NCBI GenBank assembly: GCA_039024895.1
Contig: JBCCPJ010000010.1
Location: forward strand, 44,057 to 108,056
Direction: 5' to 3'
Source of the DNA: JAJDOD01 sp039024895
GTDB taxonomy: Bacteria > Pseudomonadota > Alphaproteobacteria > Rhodobacterales > Rhodobacteraceae
DNA: 64,000 bases
Positions 34,907-44,400 of the stretch are shown here, in pieces. Numbering within the stretch: the stretch's first letter is position 1; each line of letters starts with the position of its first letter. The notes below the pieces were generated by a model. That model did no database searches. It saw nothing but the letters and a program-made list of their open reading frames with translations, and had not been told where the DNA came from. The position numbers and the translations under genes were made by a program.

Positions 34907-36673
34907 ATGAGCAGTGAACTCGACGATAACCACAAAGCGGAAGCCGCGGTTTCCTTGGGCGATCTTACCCGGTTCTTGGGCGCCGTGCCCGCACCTTTTG
35001 TCGTGTACGGACCGGATGAGAAAATTATTGTCTGCAACGCAGCCTATCAACGGGAATACCACCCGTTCGAAGATCGCGTCGTCCCCGGCGTCTCCCACAC
35101 CGAACTCCAATGGCTCAAGGTCGAACAGGGTCTCGACAGCGACGCAATCGGGCGGGAAGAAGCCTTCGTCCAGGCTGAGCAGGATCGCCATAAACACGGA
35201 CCGAATATCGAAGAGTGGGAAGATGATGCGGGACGCTTCATGCGACTTTTTCGCGAGCGGTTACCCGATGGGCACGTCATCGGGATGCGGTTCGACATCA
35301 CCGATTTACGCCTTGCCGAGCGGGAGCTTCAAGACAAGAACGAACGTCTGAAATCCACGCAGCACAAACTCGAAGCGGTCGCTTTTATCGACGATCTTAC
35401 GCAGTTATCGAACCGTCGTGGCGCCATCCGGGCGCTGGAAACGCTTGTGGCGCGCGCAGAAGAGGAAAAACTGCATATCGGCGTCGTGCTCTACGATCTG
35501 AATGGCTTCAAACAGATCAATGACGGTTTCGGCCACGCTGCGGGCGATGCACTCCTACGCGAAATTGGCGCGCGCTTGCAGAACGCTTTTGACAGCGACG
35601 CGATCGTGGCGCGTATGGGCGGTGATGAGTTTCTTGTCACGCTCGCATCCCGAGAAGACAACTTCCCCTTTCAGCAGCTTGTCGATCAATCGATGGAAAA
35701 GCTCTCCCAACCCTTTGTTTTTATGGACTTTACACTGCAACTCGGGGTAAATGCCGGGATCGCCATTGAAAGTTGTGCCAACACATCGGCCGAAAGCAGG
35801 ATCGCCAAAGCGGACATGGCCCTTCACGACGCCAAAAAACGGCGCGGGAACATTTCGCGTCAATTTGACGAAAAGCTGCGGCAGAAAATTGAGTTTGAAA
35901 CCCGTCTTCGCCAGGAAATTCTCTCCGGCGTTCTGGCCACGCAGACTGTCCTGCATTTTCAGCCAATCGTGGACGCAAAGGATCCCACCAGTGTTCCGGC
36001 GGCGGAGGTGTTGGTGCGATGGGATCATCCGGAGTTTGGCCTGCTCGCGCCGGGTGTGTTCTTTCCGGTGGTCGAAGCCCTCCGCATGGCGCATACGCTC
36101 GATGAAATCGTCCTCGATTTGGCACTCGGCCAAATTACCAAATGGCAAAGCATGGGCCAGCACGTGCCGAAGCTTTCCGTGAACATTTCCCCCCAGCGTC
36201 TACTGGACGACGGTCTCTCCTCGAGCCTCGACCAACGCATCATCCCCAAAGACAGCGTTTCTTTCGAAATTCTAGAAACCGTCTTCTCCGACCGCGCCGA
36301 CAACACCTTGCAATGGAACCTTGATCGGCTGCACGACAGCGGCATCGAACTGCATATCGACGACTACGGCACGTCGCATTCCTCCATATCCAGTCTGCTC
36401 TTGATCCGTCCAAAGCGCATCAAGATCGACCGTCAGTTCTGCGCCCGGGTCGCCCAAAGCAAGGAGGCACGCGATATTGTTCGCCTGACCGTCGCGCTCG
36501 CCAAATCGCTCGGCATATCGGTCACCGCCGAAGGTGTTGAAGACTTTGAAACGGCAGAGCGGTTGGCGGGTCTCGGCTGCGACATGCTGCAAGGGTACCT
36601 TTTCGGCAAACCCTGCCCCGCCACCGCCTTTCCCACCCTTCTCCATGGCCTGAGCGGCGAGAAAATCGCCTGA
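34907..36673 (+). CDS. PAS-GGDEF-EAL cyclic-di-GMP turnover protein
   Basis: A 588-residue cytoplasmic protein: PAS domain about residues 20-140 ('APFVVYGPDEKIIVCNAAYQ'), a short coiled coil, GGDEF domain about 155-315 with an intact 'ARMGGDEFLVTL' (238-242), and EAL domain about 335-580. The EAL motif reads EVL (367-369), a tolerated variant. 'KLSVNISPQRLL', 'FEILETVFSD', 'HIDDYGTSHSS' (Asp485-Asp486) and 'VTAEGVEDFE' keep the metal ligands. I see no clear RxxD inhibitory site ahead of GGDEF. Bifunctional synthesis and hydrolysis is possible. It is wedged between a binding protein and its permeases. Confidence 0.92.
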   Translation: MSSELDDNHKAEAAVSLGDLTRFLGAVPAPFVVYGPDEKIIVCNAAYQREYHPFEDRVVPGVSHTELQWLKVEQGLDSDAIGREEAFVQAEQDRHKHGPNIEEWEDDAGRFMRLFRERLPDGHVIGMRFDITDLRLAERELQDKNERLKSTQHKLEAVAFIDDLTQLSNRRGAIRALETLVARAEEEKLHIGVVLYDLNGFKQINDGFGHAAGDALLREIGARLQNAFDSDAIVARMGGDEFLVTLASREDNFPFQQLVDQSMEKLSQPFVFMDFTLQLGVNAGIAIESCANTSAESRIAKADMALHDAKKRRGNISRQFDEKLRQKIEFETRLRQEILSGVLATQTVLHFQPIVDAKDPTSVPAAEVLVRWDHPEFGLLAPGVFFPVVEALRMAHTLDEIVLDLALGQITKWQSMGQHVPKLSVNISPQRLLDDGLSSSLDQRIIPKDSVSFEILETVFSDRADNTLQWNLDRLHDSGIELHIDDYGTSHSSISSLLLIRPKRIKIDRQFCARVAQSKEARDIVRLTVALAKSLGISVTAEGVEDFETAERLAGLGCDMLQGYLFGKPCPATAFPTLLHGLSGEKIA

Positions 36674-37442
36674 CCCATGTGACGCGTGACGTGGCCTTCG
36701 GGTCATTCTCCCATGCGCACGCCTCTTTGGTGTCATGTGATGTTCCCACCGCAGCGCAGCGTCCTCTGCGCGCTGCGCGATCGGCGCAAATCAGCCGCGC
36801 GTGCCCTGAAAATCATAGCAGAGAAGACGATGCCAAAACTGGAACGTCACCAACATAAACATCTGAAATAAAAAAATAAAATCTATTTGGCGCAGCCATG
36901 ATAGTCTCTTTGCCCCAACGCCCATCACTCCAGGCTACGTGACCGCAGAACCCTACGGACCCCAATCGGCGCGGCGCGCTCAACGCCAAACCATGTCGTA
37001 CAACTCAACCGGCGGGCCCCACCGAGCGCGTTGCCAATGCCAGGCGTGCCGAACACCCATTGAACCACCAACAGCCGGCAACACTTAGCACCCAGTCCAG
37101 AAAATATCCTCAGACAGCCCCTTCGGTGGCAACACGCTCCAGAGCCGGGCGCTCTCCTCCCGGCGTGGCGCGCGGGATGCACCGCCGGACGAAACACGCC
37201 GGGCGACCACGCCACCCGGTCACACGCCTCGACACTCCAACGCATGGCTATTCAATACACCGCCTGTTGAAGGCGATATCGCCCAGATCTTTCAACCAAC
37301 ATGTCAAATCCCTTTCTCAGAAAGCCCGAGCCACGCCCGTTCTGGTGCTGCCTGGGGTTTACTTGCCGCCGAGACACCCCGGCGCCATCCCACATACGCC
37401 AAGCCTTGCCCTCCCGCCGAAAAAACTGTTCCACTCGGGCCA
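36674..37442. other. Long non-coding gap before livH-like gene
   Basis: 769 bases without a supportable gene on either strand; the small open frames have no family signature or ribosome site. It contains a short AT-rich stretch (AAATAAAAAAATAAAATC, near 36868) in otherwise GC-rich DNA, which could be a promoter or a scar. Presumably the transporter operon promoter lies here. Confidence 0.6.
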
Positions 37443-38369
37443 ATGGACTTCGGACCCCATCTCCTGCTCGCGATCCTCGAAGGTGCCGTCGGCGCGGCGG
37501 TGCTCGCGCTTACGGCCGTCGGGCTGAGCCTCGTCTTCGGCGTGATGCGCGTGGTCAATGTGGCCCATGGTGAATTCTACATGCTCGGCGCAGTCCTCGC
37601 CTGGGTCGTCGTCACGGCCATCGGGGGCCACCCGGCACTTGGCTTTGTGGCGGCCCTCCTGGTGGTGCCGGTGATTGCCGCGATCATCGCCGCCCTTGCC
37701 GATATCATCGTCCTGAAACGTGTCGATTATGATCCCGAAGCCACCATCGTCGCGACCATCGGCATGCTCTACATCATGCAGCAAGCGGCGCTTATGTGGT
37801 ACGGGCCCGAGGCGCGTGCCGTTGAGCCCCCCTTCAACCATAGGCTTGCAATACCCTGGTTCGAATGGGGCGAAAACGGTTTCCAGCTTTACTACCCCTG
37901 GGGCCTTTCGACCACGAGTTACAAGCTCTTCGTCATCGCCGCAGCCCTTGCGATCCTGCTTGTGCTTTGGCTGATCCTGACGCGCACCCGCATCGGACTT
38001 GTCATGCGCGCCACCCAGCTCGACAGCGATACGGCCACGACGTTTGGCATCCCGGTCGAGCGCGTCTATGCACTGGTCTTCGGTCTCGGCGCCGGTCTCG
38101 CCGCCCTCGCCGCCGTGCTCATCGTACCGATTACACAAGCCCATTACCTCATGGGCGGCGACCCCCTGCTTCTCAGCTTTATCGTCGTCATAATCGGCGG
38201 CCTCGGCTCCATTCGGGGCACCCTAGTCGCGGCCCTGCTGATTGGCATGTCCGATGGCATCATCTCGGTTTTCTTCTCGCCGACCCTGGCGAAAATCCTC
38301 GCCACCTTGCTCGTCGCCCTCGTACTCGTTTTCCGCCCGCAAGGCCTTTACGGCAAAAAGCCCGCATGA
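37443..38369 (+). CDS. Branched-chain amino acid-type ABC permease (LivH-like)
   Basis: A 308-residue inner-membrane permease. 'LSLVFGVMRVVNVAHGEFYM' is the diagnostic N-terminal motif (G..N.AHG), and 'GLVMRATQLDSDTATTFGIP' the conserved cytoplasmic loop that contacts the ATPase. About eight hydrophobic segments fit the family. First gene of a permease-permease-ATPase-ATPase set. The substrate spectrum of such systems ranges over branched-chain amino acids, urea, amides and others. Confidence 0.94.
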   Translation: MDFGPHLLLAILEGAVGAAVLALTAVGLSLVFGVMRVVNVAHGEFYMLGAVLAWVVVTAIGGHPALGFVAALLVVPVIAAIIAALADIIVLKRVDYDPEATIVATIGMLYIMQQAALMWYGPEARAVEPPFNHRLAIPWFEWGENGFQLYYPWGLSTTSYKLFVIAAALAILLVLWLILTRTRIGLVMRATQLDSDTATTFGIPVERVYALVFGLGAGLAALAAVLIVPITQAHYLMGGDPLLLSFIVVIIGGLGSIRGTLVAALLIGMSDGIISVFFSPTLAKILATLLVALVLVFRPQGLYGKKPA

Positions 38370-38375
38370 GCTTCT

Positions 38376-38435
38376 TCTGTCCGAATACCTCAGGGGGTGA
38401 ATGGCCCGCAGGGCCAGAGGGGGACAGCGTCCCCT
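38376..38435. repeat. Dispersed intergenic repeat, copy C
   Basis: TCTGTCCGAATACCTCAGGGGG starts the copy, 7 bases after the livH-like stop, followed by 'ggcccgcagggcc' and a GGGGAC...GTCCCC inverted pair. It occupies the 157-base gap between two otherwise contiguous permease genes. Confidence 0.72.
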
Positions 38436-38526
38436 TGATCCGGGCGACATCCAACCCTTTCGAACAAGGCCACGCCATATCCTGCCGGGCAGCCATTGCT
38501 GTGCAATCGCCAGAGGCGCAAATCGC

Positions 38527-39459
38527 ATGAAAAGCGTCCTCCTTCACGGTGCGCTCATCGCAGCGCTGATCGTCGCGGGCGTCCTTCTCCCGGCCTATCA
38601 CCAAGGCAACCTCGCCCGCATCCTGGTCCTCGCCACCTATGCAATCGGGTATAACGTTCTCTTCGGCTACACCGGACTTCTGTCCCTTGGACATGCGATG
38701 TTCTTTGGCGCGGGCATGTACGGCCTCGGTCTCGCCATGCAACACGGGCAAGTCCCGGCACTCCCCGCCTTTGCCCTTGGCCTCCTGGCCGCCGCCGCAC
38801 TCTCCGCCCTCGTCGCCCTCCTGGCGCTTCGCACCATCGGCGTCGCCTTCATGATCGTCACGCTCATGTTCGCGCAATCGATGTTCCTCACGGTCCTCTA
38901 TTTCGGAGAATGGACGCGCGGCGACGAAGGCTTCGTCTTGCAACAGGCGACACGCCAGATTGCGGGCCTCGACCTCACCGACCCGCTGATCCGCTACTAT
39001 GGCGCCCTCACCCTCTTCACGGTCGCGCTGCTGATTACGGCGCGCATGATGCAAGTACGCTTCGGCCATATCCTCGTTGCCATCCGGGAAAACGAAGAAC
39101 GCACGCGCATGCTCGGCTACAACACCCAGGCCCATAAATTCGCAGCCCTAGTGATTTCCGGCACGATATCGGGCGCCGCTGGTGCCGCCTACGCCCTCCT
39201 TTTCGGCTATGTCGGCGCGACCTTCACAAGCGTGCAGTACTCGATCTTCCCGCTTCTCTGGGTCCTCCTCGGCGGTGCTGGCACCACCATTGGACCATTC
39301 ATCGGCACGCTCTTCATGTTCTATCTGATCGACATCTCCAGCGGCGTGACCAACGCTTATCTGATGATCGTCGGCATCGTGCTTGTCTTGCTCACGCTAT
39401 TTGCCCGCGCGGGCATCATGGGGGAGGTGCGCAAACGTCTCGCACCCTGGTTGCCATGA
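38527..39459 (+). CDS. Branched-chain amino acid-type ABC permease (LivM-like)
   Basis: A 310-residue permease. The start at 38527 gives a membrane-inserting N-terminus 'MKSVLLHGALIAALIVAGVL'; the longer frame upstream runs through the repeat and is not coding. 'GYNVLFGYTGLLSLGHAMFF' is the LivM hallmark (G..G..SlGha), and 'AIRENEERTRMLGYNTQAHK' the coupling loop. Its stop overlaps the livG-like ATG (ATGA). Confidence 0.94.
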   Translation: MKSVLLHGALIAALIVAGVLLPAYHQGNLARILVLATYAIGYNVLFGYTGLLSLGHAMFFGAGMYGLGLAMQHGQVPALPAFALGLLAAAALSALVALLALRTIGVAFMIVTLMFAQSMFLTVLYFGEWTRGDEGFVLQQATRQIAGLDLTDPLIRYYGALTLFTVALLITARMMQVRFGHILVAIRENEERTRMLGYNTQAHKFAALVISGTISGAAGAAYALLFGYVGATFTSVQYSIFPLLWVLLGGAGTTIGPFIGTLFMFYLIDISSGVTNAYLMIVGIVLVLLTLFARAGIMGEVRKRLAPWLP

Positions 39460-40157
39460 CCCACATGCTGGAAACCCGAAATCTCACCAAGCAATACGCG
39501 GGTTTGACCGCCGTAAGCGATGTGAGCCTCACCGTTGAGGCCGGGGCGATCCACGCGCTAATCGGCCCCAATGGTGCGGGCAAAAGCACGCTTGTGGGCA
39601 TGATCGCGGGCCGCACCGAACCGACACAAGGCGAAGTCTGGTTCCAAGGCGAAAACGTCACCGCCCTCCCGGCCCATGCCCGCATCCGCCGCGGCATGGC
39701 CTACACTTTCCAGATCACCGCCATCTACGGACGTCTCACCCTTGCCGCCAATCTGGAGTTGGCGCTGCGCGACCGGTCCCGTGCCAAAGCGCAAGCCGCG
39801 CTAGACCGGGTGGGGCTTGCCGACCGGGCTGATCAACTGGCGGGCGACCTCGCCTACGGCCACCAGCGCCTGCTGGAAATCGCCATGGGTGTTGCGCAAA
39901 ATCCCAAGCTCCTGATCCTCGATGAGCCCACCCAAGGGCTGGCGGAAAGCGAGATCGCCGAATTCAACACGCTCATCAAATCGCTCGCGGGCAATACCAC
40001 GATCCTCCTGATCGAGCACAATATGAACGTCGTCATGGAGCTCGCCGAAAGGATAACCGTTCTCGAAACCGGCGCGATGCTGGCCGAGGGCACACCCGCT
40101 GAGATCAAGGCCAACAGCCAGGTGCAGGAGGCCTATCTCGGTCATGCTGACGCTTGA
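39456..40157 (+). CDS. Branched-chain amino acid-type ABC ATPase (LivG-like)
   Basis: A 233-residue ATPase. Walker A GPNGAGKS at 37-44, Q-loop in 'MAYTFQITAIYGRLTLAANL', signature 'LAYGHQRLLEIAMGVAQNP' (LAYG replaces LSGG, a normal LivG variant), Walker B 'LLILDEPTQGLAESEI', and switch His in 'LLIEHNMNVVMELAERI'. It is shorter than typical LivG (about 250). Coupled to livM upstream by ATGA and overlapping livF downstream by 14 bases. Confidence 0.94.
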   Translation: MTHMLETRNLTKQYAGLTAVSDVSLTVEAGAIHALIGPNGAGKSTLVGMIAGRTEPTQGEVWFQGENVTALPAHARIRRGMAYTFQITAIYGRLTLAANLELALRDRSRAKAQAALDRVGLADRADQLAGDLAYGHQRLLEIAMGVAQNPKLLILDEPTQGLAESEIAEFNTLIKSLAGNTTILLIEHNMNVVMELAERITVLETGAMLAEGTPAEIKANSQVQEAYLGHADA

Positions 40158-40839
40158 GAACATCTCCACCGGCTACGGCCCTGTGCAGGTGCTCTACGAC
40201 CTGTCGCTCGAAGCGCGGCCAGGCGAAGTGCTCTGCCTTCTTGGGCGCAATGGCGCGGGCAAAACCACGACGCTCCGCGCAATCATGGGGCTCTTGCCGC
40301 TGTCCACGGGCCGGATCACGCTCGACGGCAAAGCCCTTTCCGACCTGCCGCCCCATGAAGTGCCGAAACACGGCATCGGCTATGTGCCCCAGGGTCGTCG
40401 CCTCTTCACCGAAATGACCGTGGCCGAGAATATCGAAGTCGGCCTGATGGCGCGCAATAAAGGCCGCGAGACCCGCGAGCGCGTCCTCACCATGTTTCCG
40501 CGCCTCCGGGAACGCCTGAACCAGCGCGCCGAAACGCTCTCGGGCGGCGAACAGCAAATGCTGACAACTGCCCGCGCGCTCTGTCTGGAACCCTCTGTCC
40601 TTTTGCTCGATGAGCCGACCGAGGGGCTGCAACCCTCGATGATCCAGCTCATCCGCGAAACGGTGGAAACACTCCGCGCCGAGGGCAAAGCGATCGTCCT
40701 TGTCGAACAGCGCATCGACGCGGTCCTCGCCATCGCCGACCGCGTGACCTTCATCGAAAACGGCCATGCTCGCGAAACGGTGGAGGTCGCAACATTACAG
40801 GCCGACCGTTCGCTCCTGGAGAAATACGTCGGGGTTTAG
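40144..40839 (+). CDS. Branched-chain amino acid-type ABC ATPase (LivF-like)
   Basis: A 231-residue ATPase. Walker A GRNGAGKT at 34-41, 'GIGYVPQGRRLFTEMTVAEN' (the GYVPQ.R.iF..LTV.EN motif specific to LivF), signature 'LSGGEQQMLTTARALCLEP', Walker B 'LLLDEPTEGLQPSMI'. Last gene of the transporter operon; it ends 7 bases before the convergent lrp-type gene. Confidence 0.95.
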   Translation: MLTLENISTGYGPVQVLYDLSLEARPGEVLCLLGRNGAGKTTTLRAIMGLLPLSTGRITLDGKALSDLPPHEVPKHGIGYVPQGRRLFTEMTVAENIEVGLMARNKGRETRERVLTMFPRLRERLNQRAETLSGGEQQMLTTARALCLEPSVLLLDEPTEGLQPSMIQLIRETVETLRAEGKAIVLVEQRIDAVLAIADRVTFIENGHARETVEVATLQADRSLLEKYVGV

Positions 40840-40846
40840 GGCGCGA

Positions 40847-41320
40847 TCACAAGACCTGCTGCGCGCCCAGATCACAGACGCTTTCCATCGACACATAGGT
40901 CGACGTGGCGGCCATATGGGGCAAAGTGGAAATCTGTTCACTCAGCACCCGGCGATAGTCCCGAATGTCCCGCGTGCGTACTTTGACGAGGTAATCAAAC
41001 CCACCCGCAATCATGTGGCACTCTTCCACCTCCGGGATCGCGCGCACGGCGGCGTTGAACGCCTGTAACGCCTTCTCGCGCGTATCCGTGAGGCGCACTT
41101 CGAGAAAGGCGACATGATCTAACCCCAACTTCACCGCCGATAGTTGCGCGCGGTACCCGGTGATTATTCCGCCCGCTTCCATCCGCCGAACGCGCGCGAT
41201 CACGGGGGTTTTCGACAGGCCGACCTGCGCCGCAAGATCGGTCATGGAGATACGCCCATCCTGCGCAAGCGTGTTCAGAATAGCCCGGTCAAATGCATCG
41301 ATCTCCACACCATTCTCCAT
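40847..41320 (-). CDS. Lrp/AsnC-family transcriptional regulator (PutR-like)
   Basis: A 157-residue regulator. N-terminal helix-turn-helix 'ISMTDLAAQVGLSKTPVIAR' plus VRRMEAGGII (about residues 20-50) and the C-terminal RAM ligand-sensing domain 'VAFLEVRLTDTREKALQAFN' to 'EECHMIAGGFDYLVKVRTRD'. It is divergent from putA. In many alphaproteobacteria an Lrp-type PutR adjacent to putA activates it in response to proline, so the same is likely here. The 96-base AT-richer intergenic region would hold its sites. Confidence 0.92.
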   Translation of the reverse strand: MENGVEIDAFDRAILNTLAQDGRISMTDLAAQVGLSKTPVIARVRRMEAGGIITGYRAQLSAVKLGLDHVAFLEVRLTDTREKALQAFNAAVRAIPEVEECHMIAGGFDYLVKVRTRDIRDYRRVLSEQISTLPHMAATSTYVSMESVCDLGAQQVL

Positions 41321-41416
41321 TCATTCAACCTACGTATCTTTCAAAATTAGTTCATGAGACCAAATTTTACTGAATTTCAGACCAATAGACCACCCCTTCT
41401 CGGCTATCTTCCGACC

Positions 41417-44400
41417 ATGATCGACCTTGACCCGAAATGGGACCGCAACAAGCGCCGCGATGAAGCGAACCTTCTGGCAGCTCTCACCGAAACCGCGGCG
41501 CTCGACGCGCCCACACGCGCCCGCATCGTGCAAACCGCCGCTGAGCTTGTCCGCGACGTGCGCGCCGCCTCGCGCCCCGGCTTGATGGACGTATTCCTTG
41601 CCGAATACGGGCTGACCACCGACGAAGGCGTGGCGCTCATGTGCCTGGCCGAAGCGCTGCTCCGAGTGCCCGACGCCGCCACCATCGACGCGTTGATCGA
41701 AGACAAAATCGCTGCGTCCGACTGGTCTGCGCATATCGGTCAATCTTCGTCGCCGCTCGTCAACGCCTCCACCTGGGGCCTGTTCCTCACCGGCAAGCTC
41801 TTGGACGAAGGCGAGACCGGCGTCGCGGGACGGTTGCACGGCATGATTAAGCGTCTGGGCGAGCCCGTCATTCGCACCGCCGTCAGCGGCGCAATGCGCG
41901 AGATGGGGCGACAGTTCGTACTGGGTCAGGACATCACAGCCGCCATGTCGCGCGCAGCCAAGATGGAAGCGGACGGCTTCACCTATTCATACGACATGCT
42001 CGGGGAAGCCGCGATGACCGCCGCCGATGCCGCCCGTTACGCCCAGTCCTATTCAGACGCGATCGACGCCATCGCGAGTGCTTGCACCGCCGACGACATC
42101 GCTGCAAACCCCGGCATTTCGGTCAAGCTCTCCGCCCTCCACCCGCGCTACGAGGTGGCAAAAACCGCGCGCGTGATGGAAGAACTCGTACCGGTGCTGC
42201 AAGCGCTTACCCGCAAAGCCGCGCGCGCGGGCATGGGTCTCAACATCGACGCGGAAGAAATGGACCGCCTCGGCTTGTCGCTCAAGATCATCGAAACAGT
42301 GCTCGCCGATCCGGCGCTCGCGGGATGGGACGGGTTCGGCGTTGTGGTGCAAGCCTATGGCCGCCGCGCGGGCGATGTGATCGACGGCCTCTATCACCTC
42401 GCCAAAAACCATGACCGCCGCCTGATGGTTCGCCTCGTGAAGGGCGCCTATTGGGATACGGAGATCAAACACGCCCAGGTCGAAGGCTTGGACGATTTCC
42501 CTGTCTATACCCGCAAGGCTGCCACAGATGTGAGTTACATCGCCCACGCGCGCCGCCTTCTTTCGATGACCGACCGGCTTTACCCGCAATTCGCGACCCA
42601 TAACGCCCATACCGTTGCTGCCGTTTTGGAAATGGCGCACGACGTCGACAAAGCCGCCTACGAATTTCAACGCCTCCACGGGATGGGCGAAATTCTGCAC
42701 CGCAATGTCTTGGAGGCGCAGGGCACGCGCTGTCGTATCTATGCGCCTGTTGGCGCCCACCGTGACTTGCTCGCCTATCTCGTGCGGCGGCTGTTGGAGA
42801 ACGGCGCGAACTCGTCTTTCGTCAACCAGATCGTCGATGAAGCCATCCCGCCGGAGGAGGTGGTTGCCTGCCCGTTTGACGCGCTCCAAATGCGCACAAA
42901 CAGCACCCTGAAAACCGGTCCCGCGCTATTCCAGCCGGAGCGCCCAAACTCGATTGGGTTTGATTTGAGTGATGTGGTCACCCTTGAAGATATTGATAAA
43001 AAGCGGAAATTTCCGAACGTCCTGAAGGTTGCCCCGATGATGGCCGGCGTTGCGGAGGGCGGCACCACCGAAGCCATCACCAACCCGGCGACGGGTGCCA
43101 AAATCGGCGAAGTCACCCTCGCAAGCCCCGCCGATGTGGAGACGGCCCTCGCCGCCGCGACGCCCTGGAACGCCGCCCCCGAAGACCGCGCCAGGGTGCT
43201 TAACCGGGCCGCTGATCTCTACGAAGCCGACGCGGGCGCGCTGTTCGCCTTGCTTGCCACCGAGGCGGGAAAGACCCTGCCCGACGCCGTTGCAGAACTG
43301 CGCGAGGCGGTTGATTTCCTGCGTTACTACGCGGCCCAAATCGCGACGTTGACCGCGCCACCGCGCGGCGTTTTCACCTGTATCAGCCCGTGGAATTTTC
43401 CGCTTGCGATCTTCACAGGCCAGATCGCCGCCGCCCTTGCGGCAGGCAACGCCGTTCTGGCCAAACCGGCGGAGACGACCCCCGCCATCGCCGCCTGGGG
43501 GATCGCGAAACTCCATGAAGCCGGTGTCCCGAAGCCTGCGCTTCAGCTTTTGCCGGGTCTTGGCGCGACTATCGGCGCGGCGCTCACCGCCGATGCGCGC
43601 GTCAACGGCGTCGCTTTCACCGGGTCCACCGCAACAGCGCGCCACATCCAGCGCGCCATGGCCACCCACTGCGCCCCGGGCACGCCGCTAATCGCTGAAA
43701 CGGGCGGGCTTAATGCGATGGTCGTCGATTCGACCGCCCTCCCCGAACAGGCGGTCCGCGACATCCTGGCCTCCGCCTTCCAATCCGCCGGGCAGCGCTG
43801 TTCGGCGCTCCGCTGTCTCTATGTACAAGAGGACATCGCCCCCGCCTTTACAGAAATGCTCAAGGGCGCGATGGACGAGTTGAGCGTCGGCGATCCGTGG
43901 CACCTGTCGACCGACCTCGGCCCCGTCATCACGCCAGAAGCCCAGCGACAGATCGCCGCCCATATCAACACCGCGCGCGACGAAGGACGACTTCTCCACC
44001 AAGGCGAGGCACCGGAGACCGGGCATTTCATCGCTCCCGCCCTGATTTCAATCTCGGGGATCGGTGCTTTGGAACGCGAGGTATTCGGCCCCGTGCTGCA
44101 CCTCGCCACGTTCAAAGCCGATGCGCTCGATCAGGTCATCGCGGATGTGAACGCCACCGGATACGGGCTGACCTTCGGCCTGCACACGCGCATCGATGAT
44201 CGGATGCAACAGGTGGCCGATGCGGTCAACGCGGGCAACATCTATGCCAACCGCAACCAGATCGGCGCCATCGTCGGCAGCCAACCCTTTGGCGGCGAGG
44301 GGCTTTCCGGGACTGGCCCGAAAGCGGGCGGGCCGCATTACATGGCGCGCTTCACCGGCGGGCCCGCGCCCAAGATCGCGAGCGGCGCCAATGGGAAAGC

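Noticed and set aside
36925..37573. Small open frames in the gap before the livH-like gene
   Set aside because: None has a ribosome site, family motif or plausible composition; several overlap on both strands.
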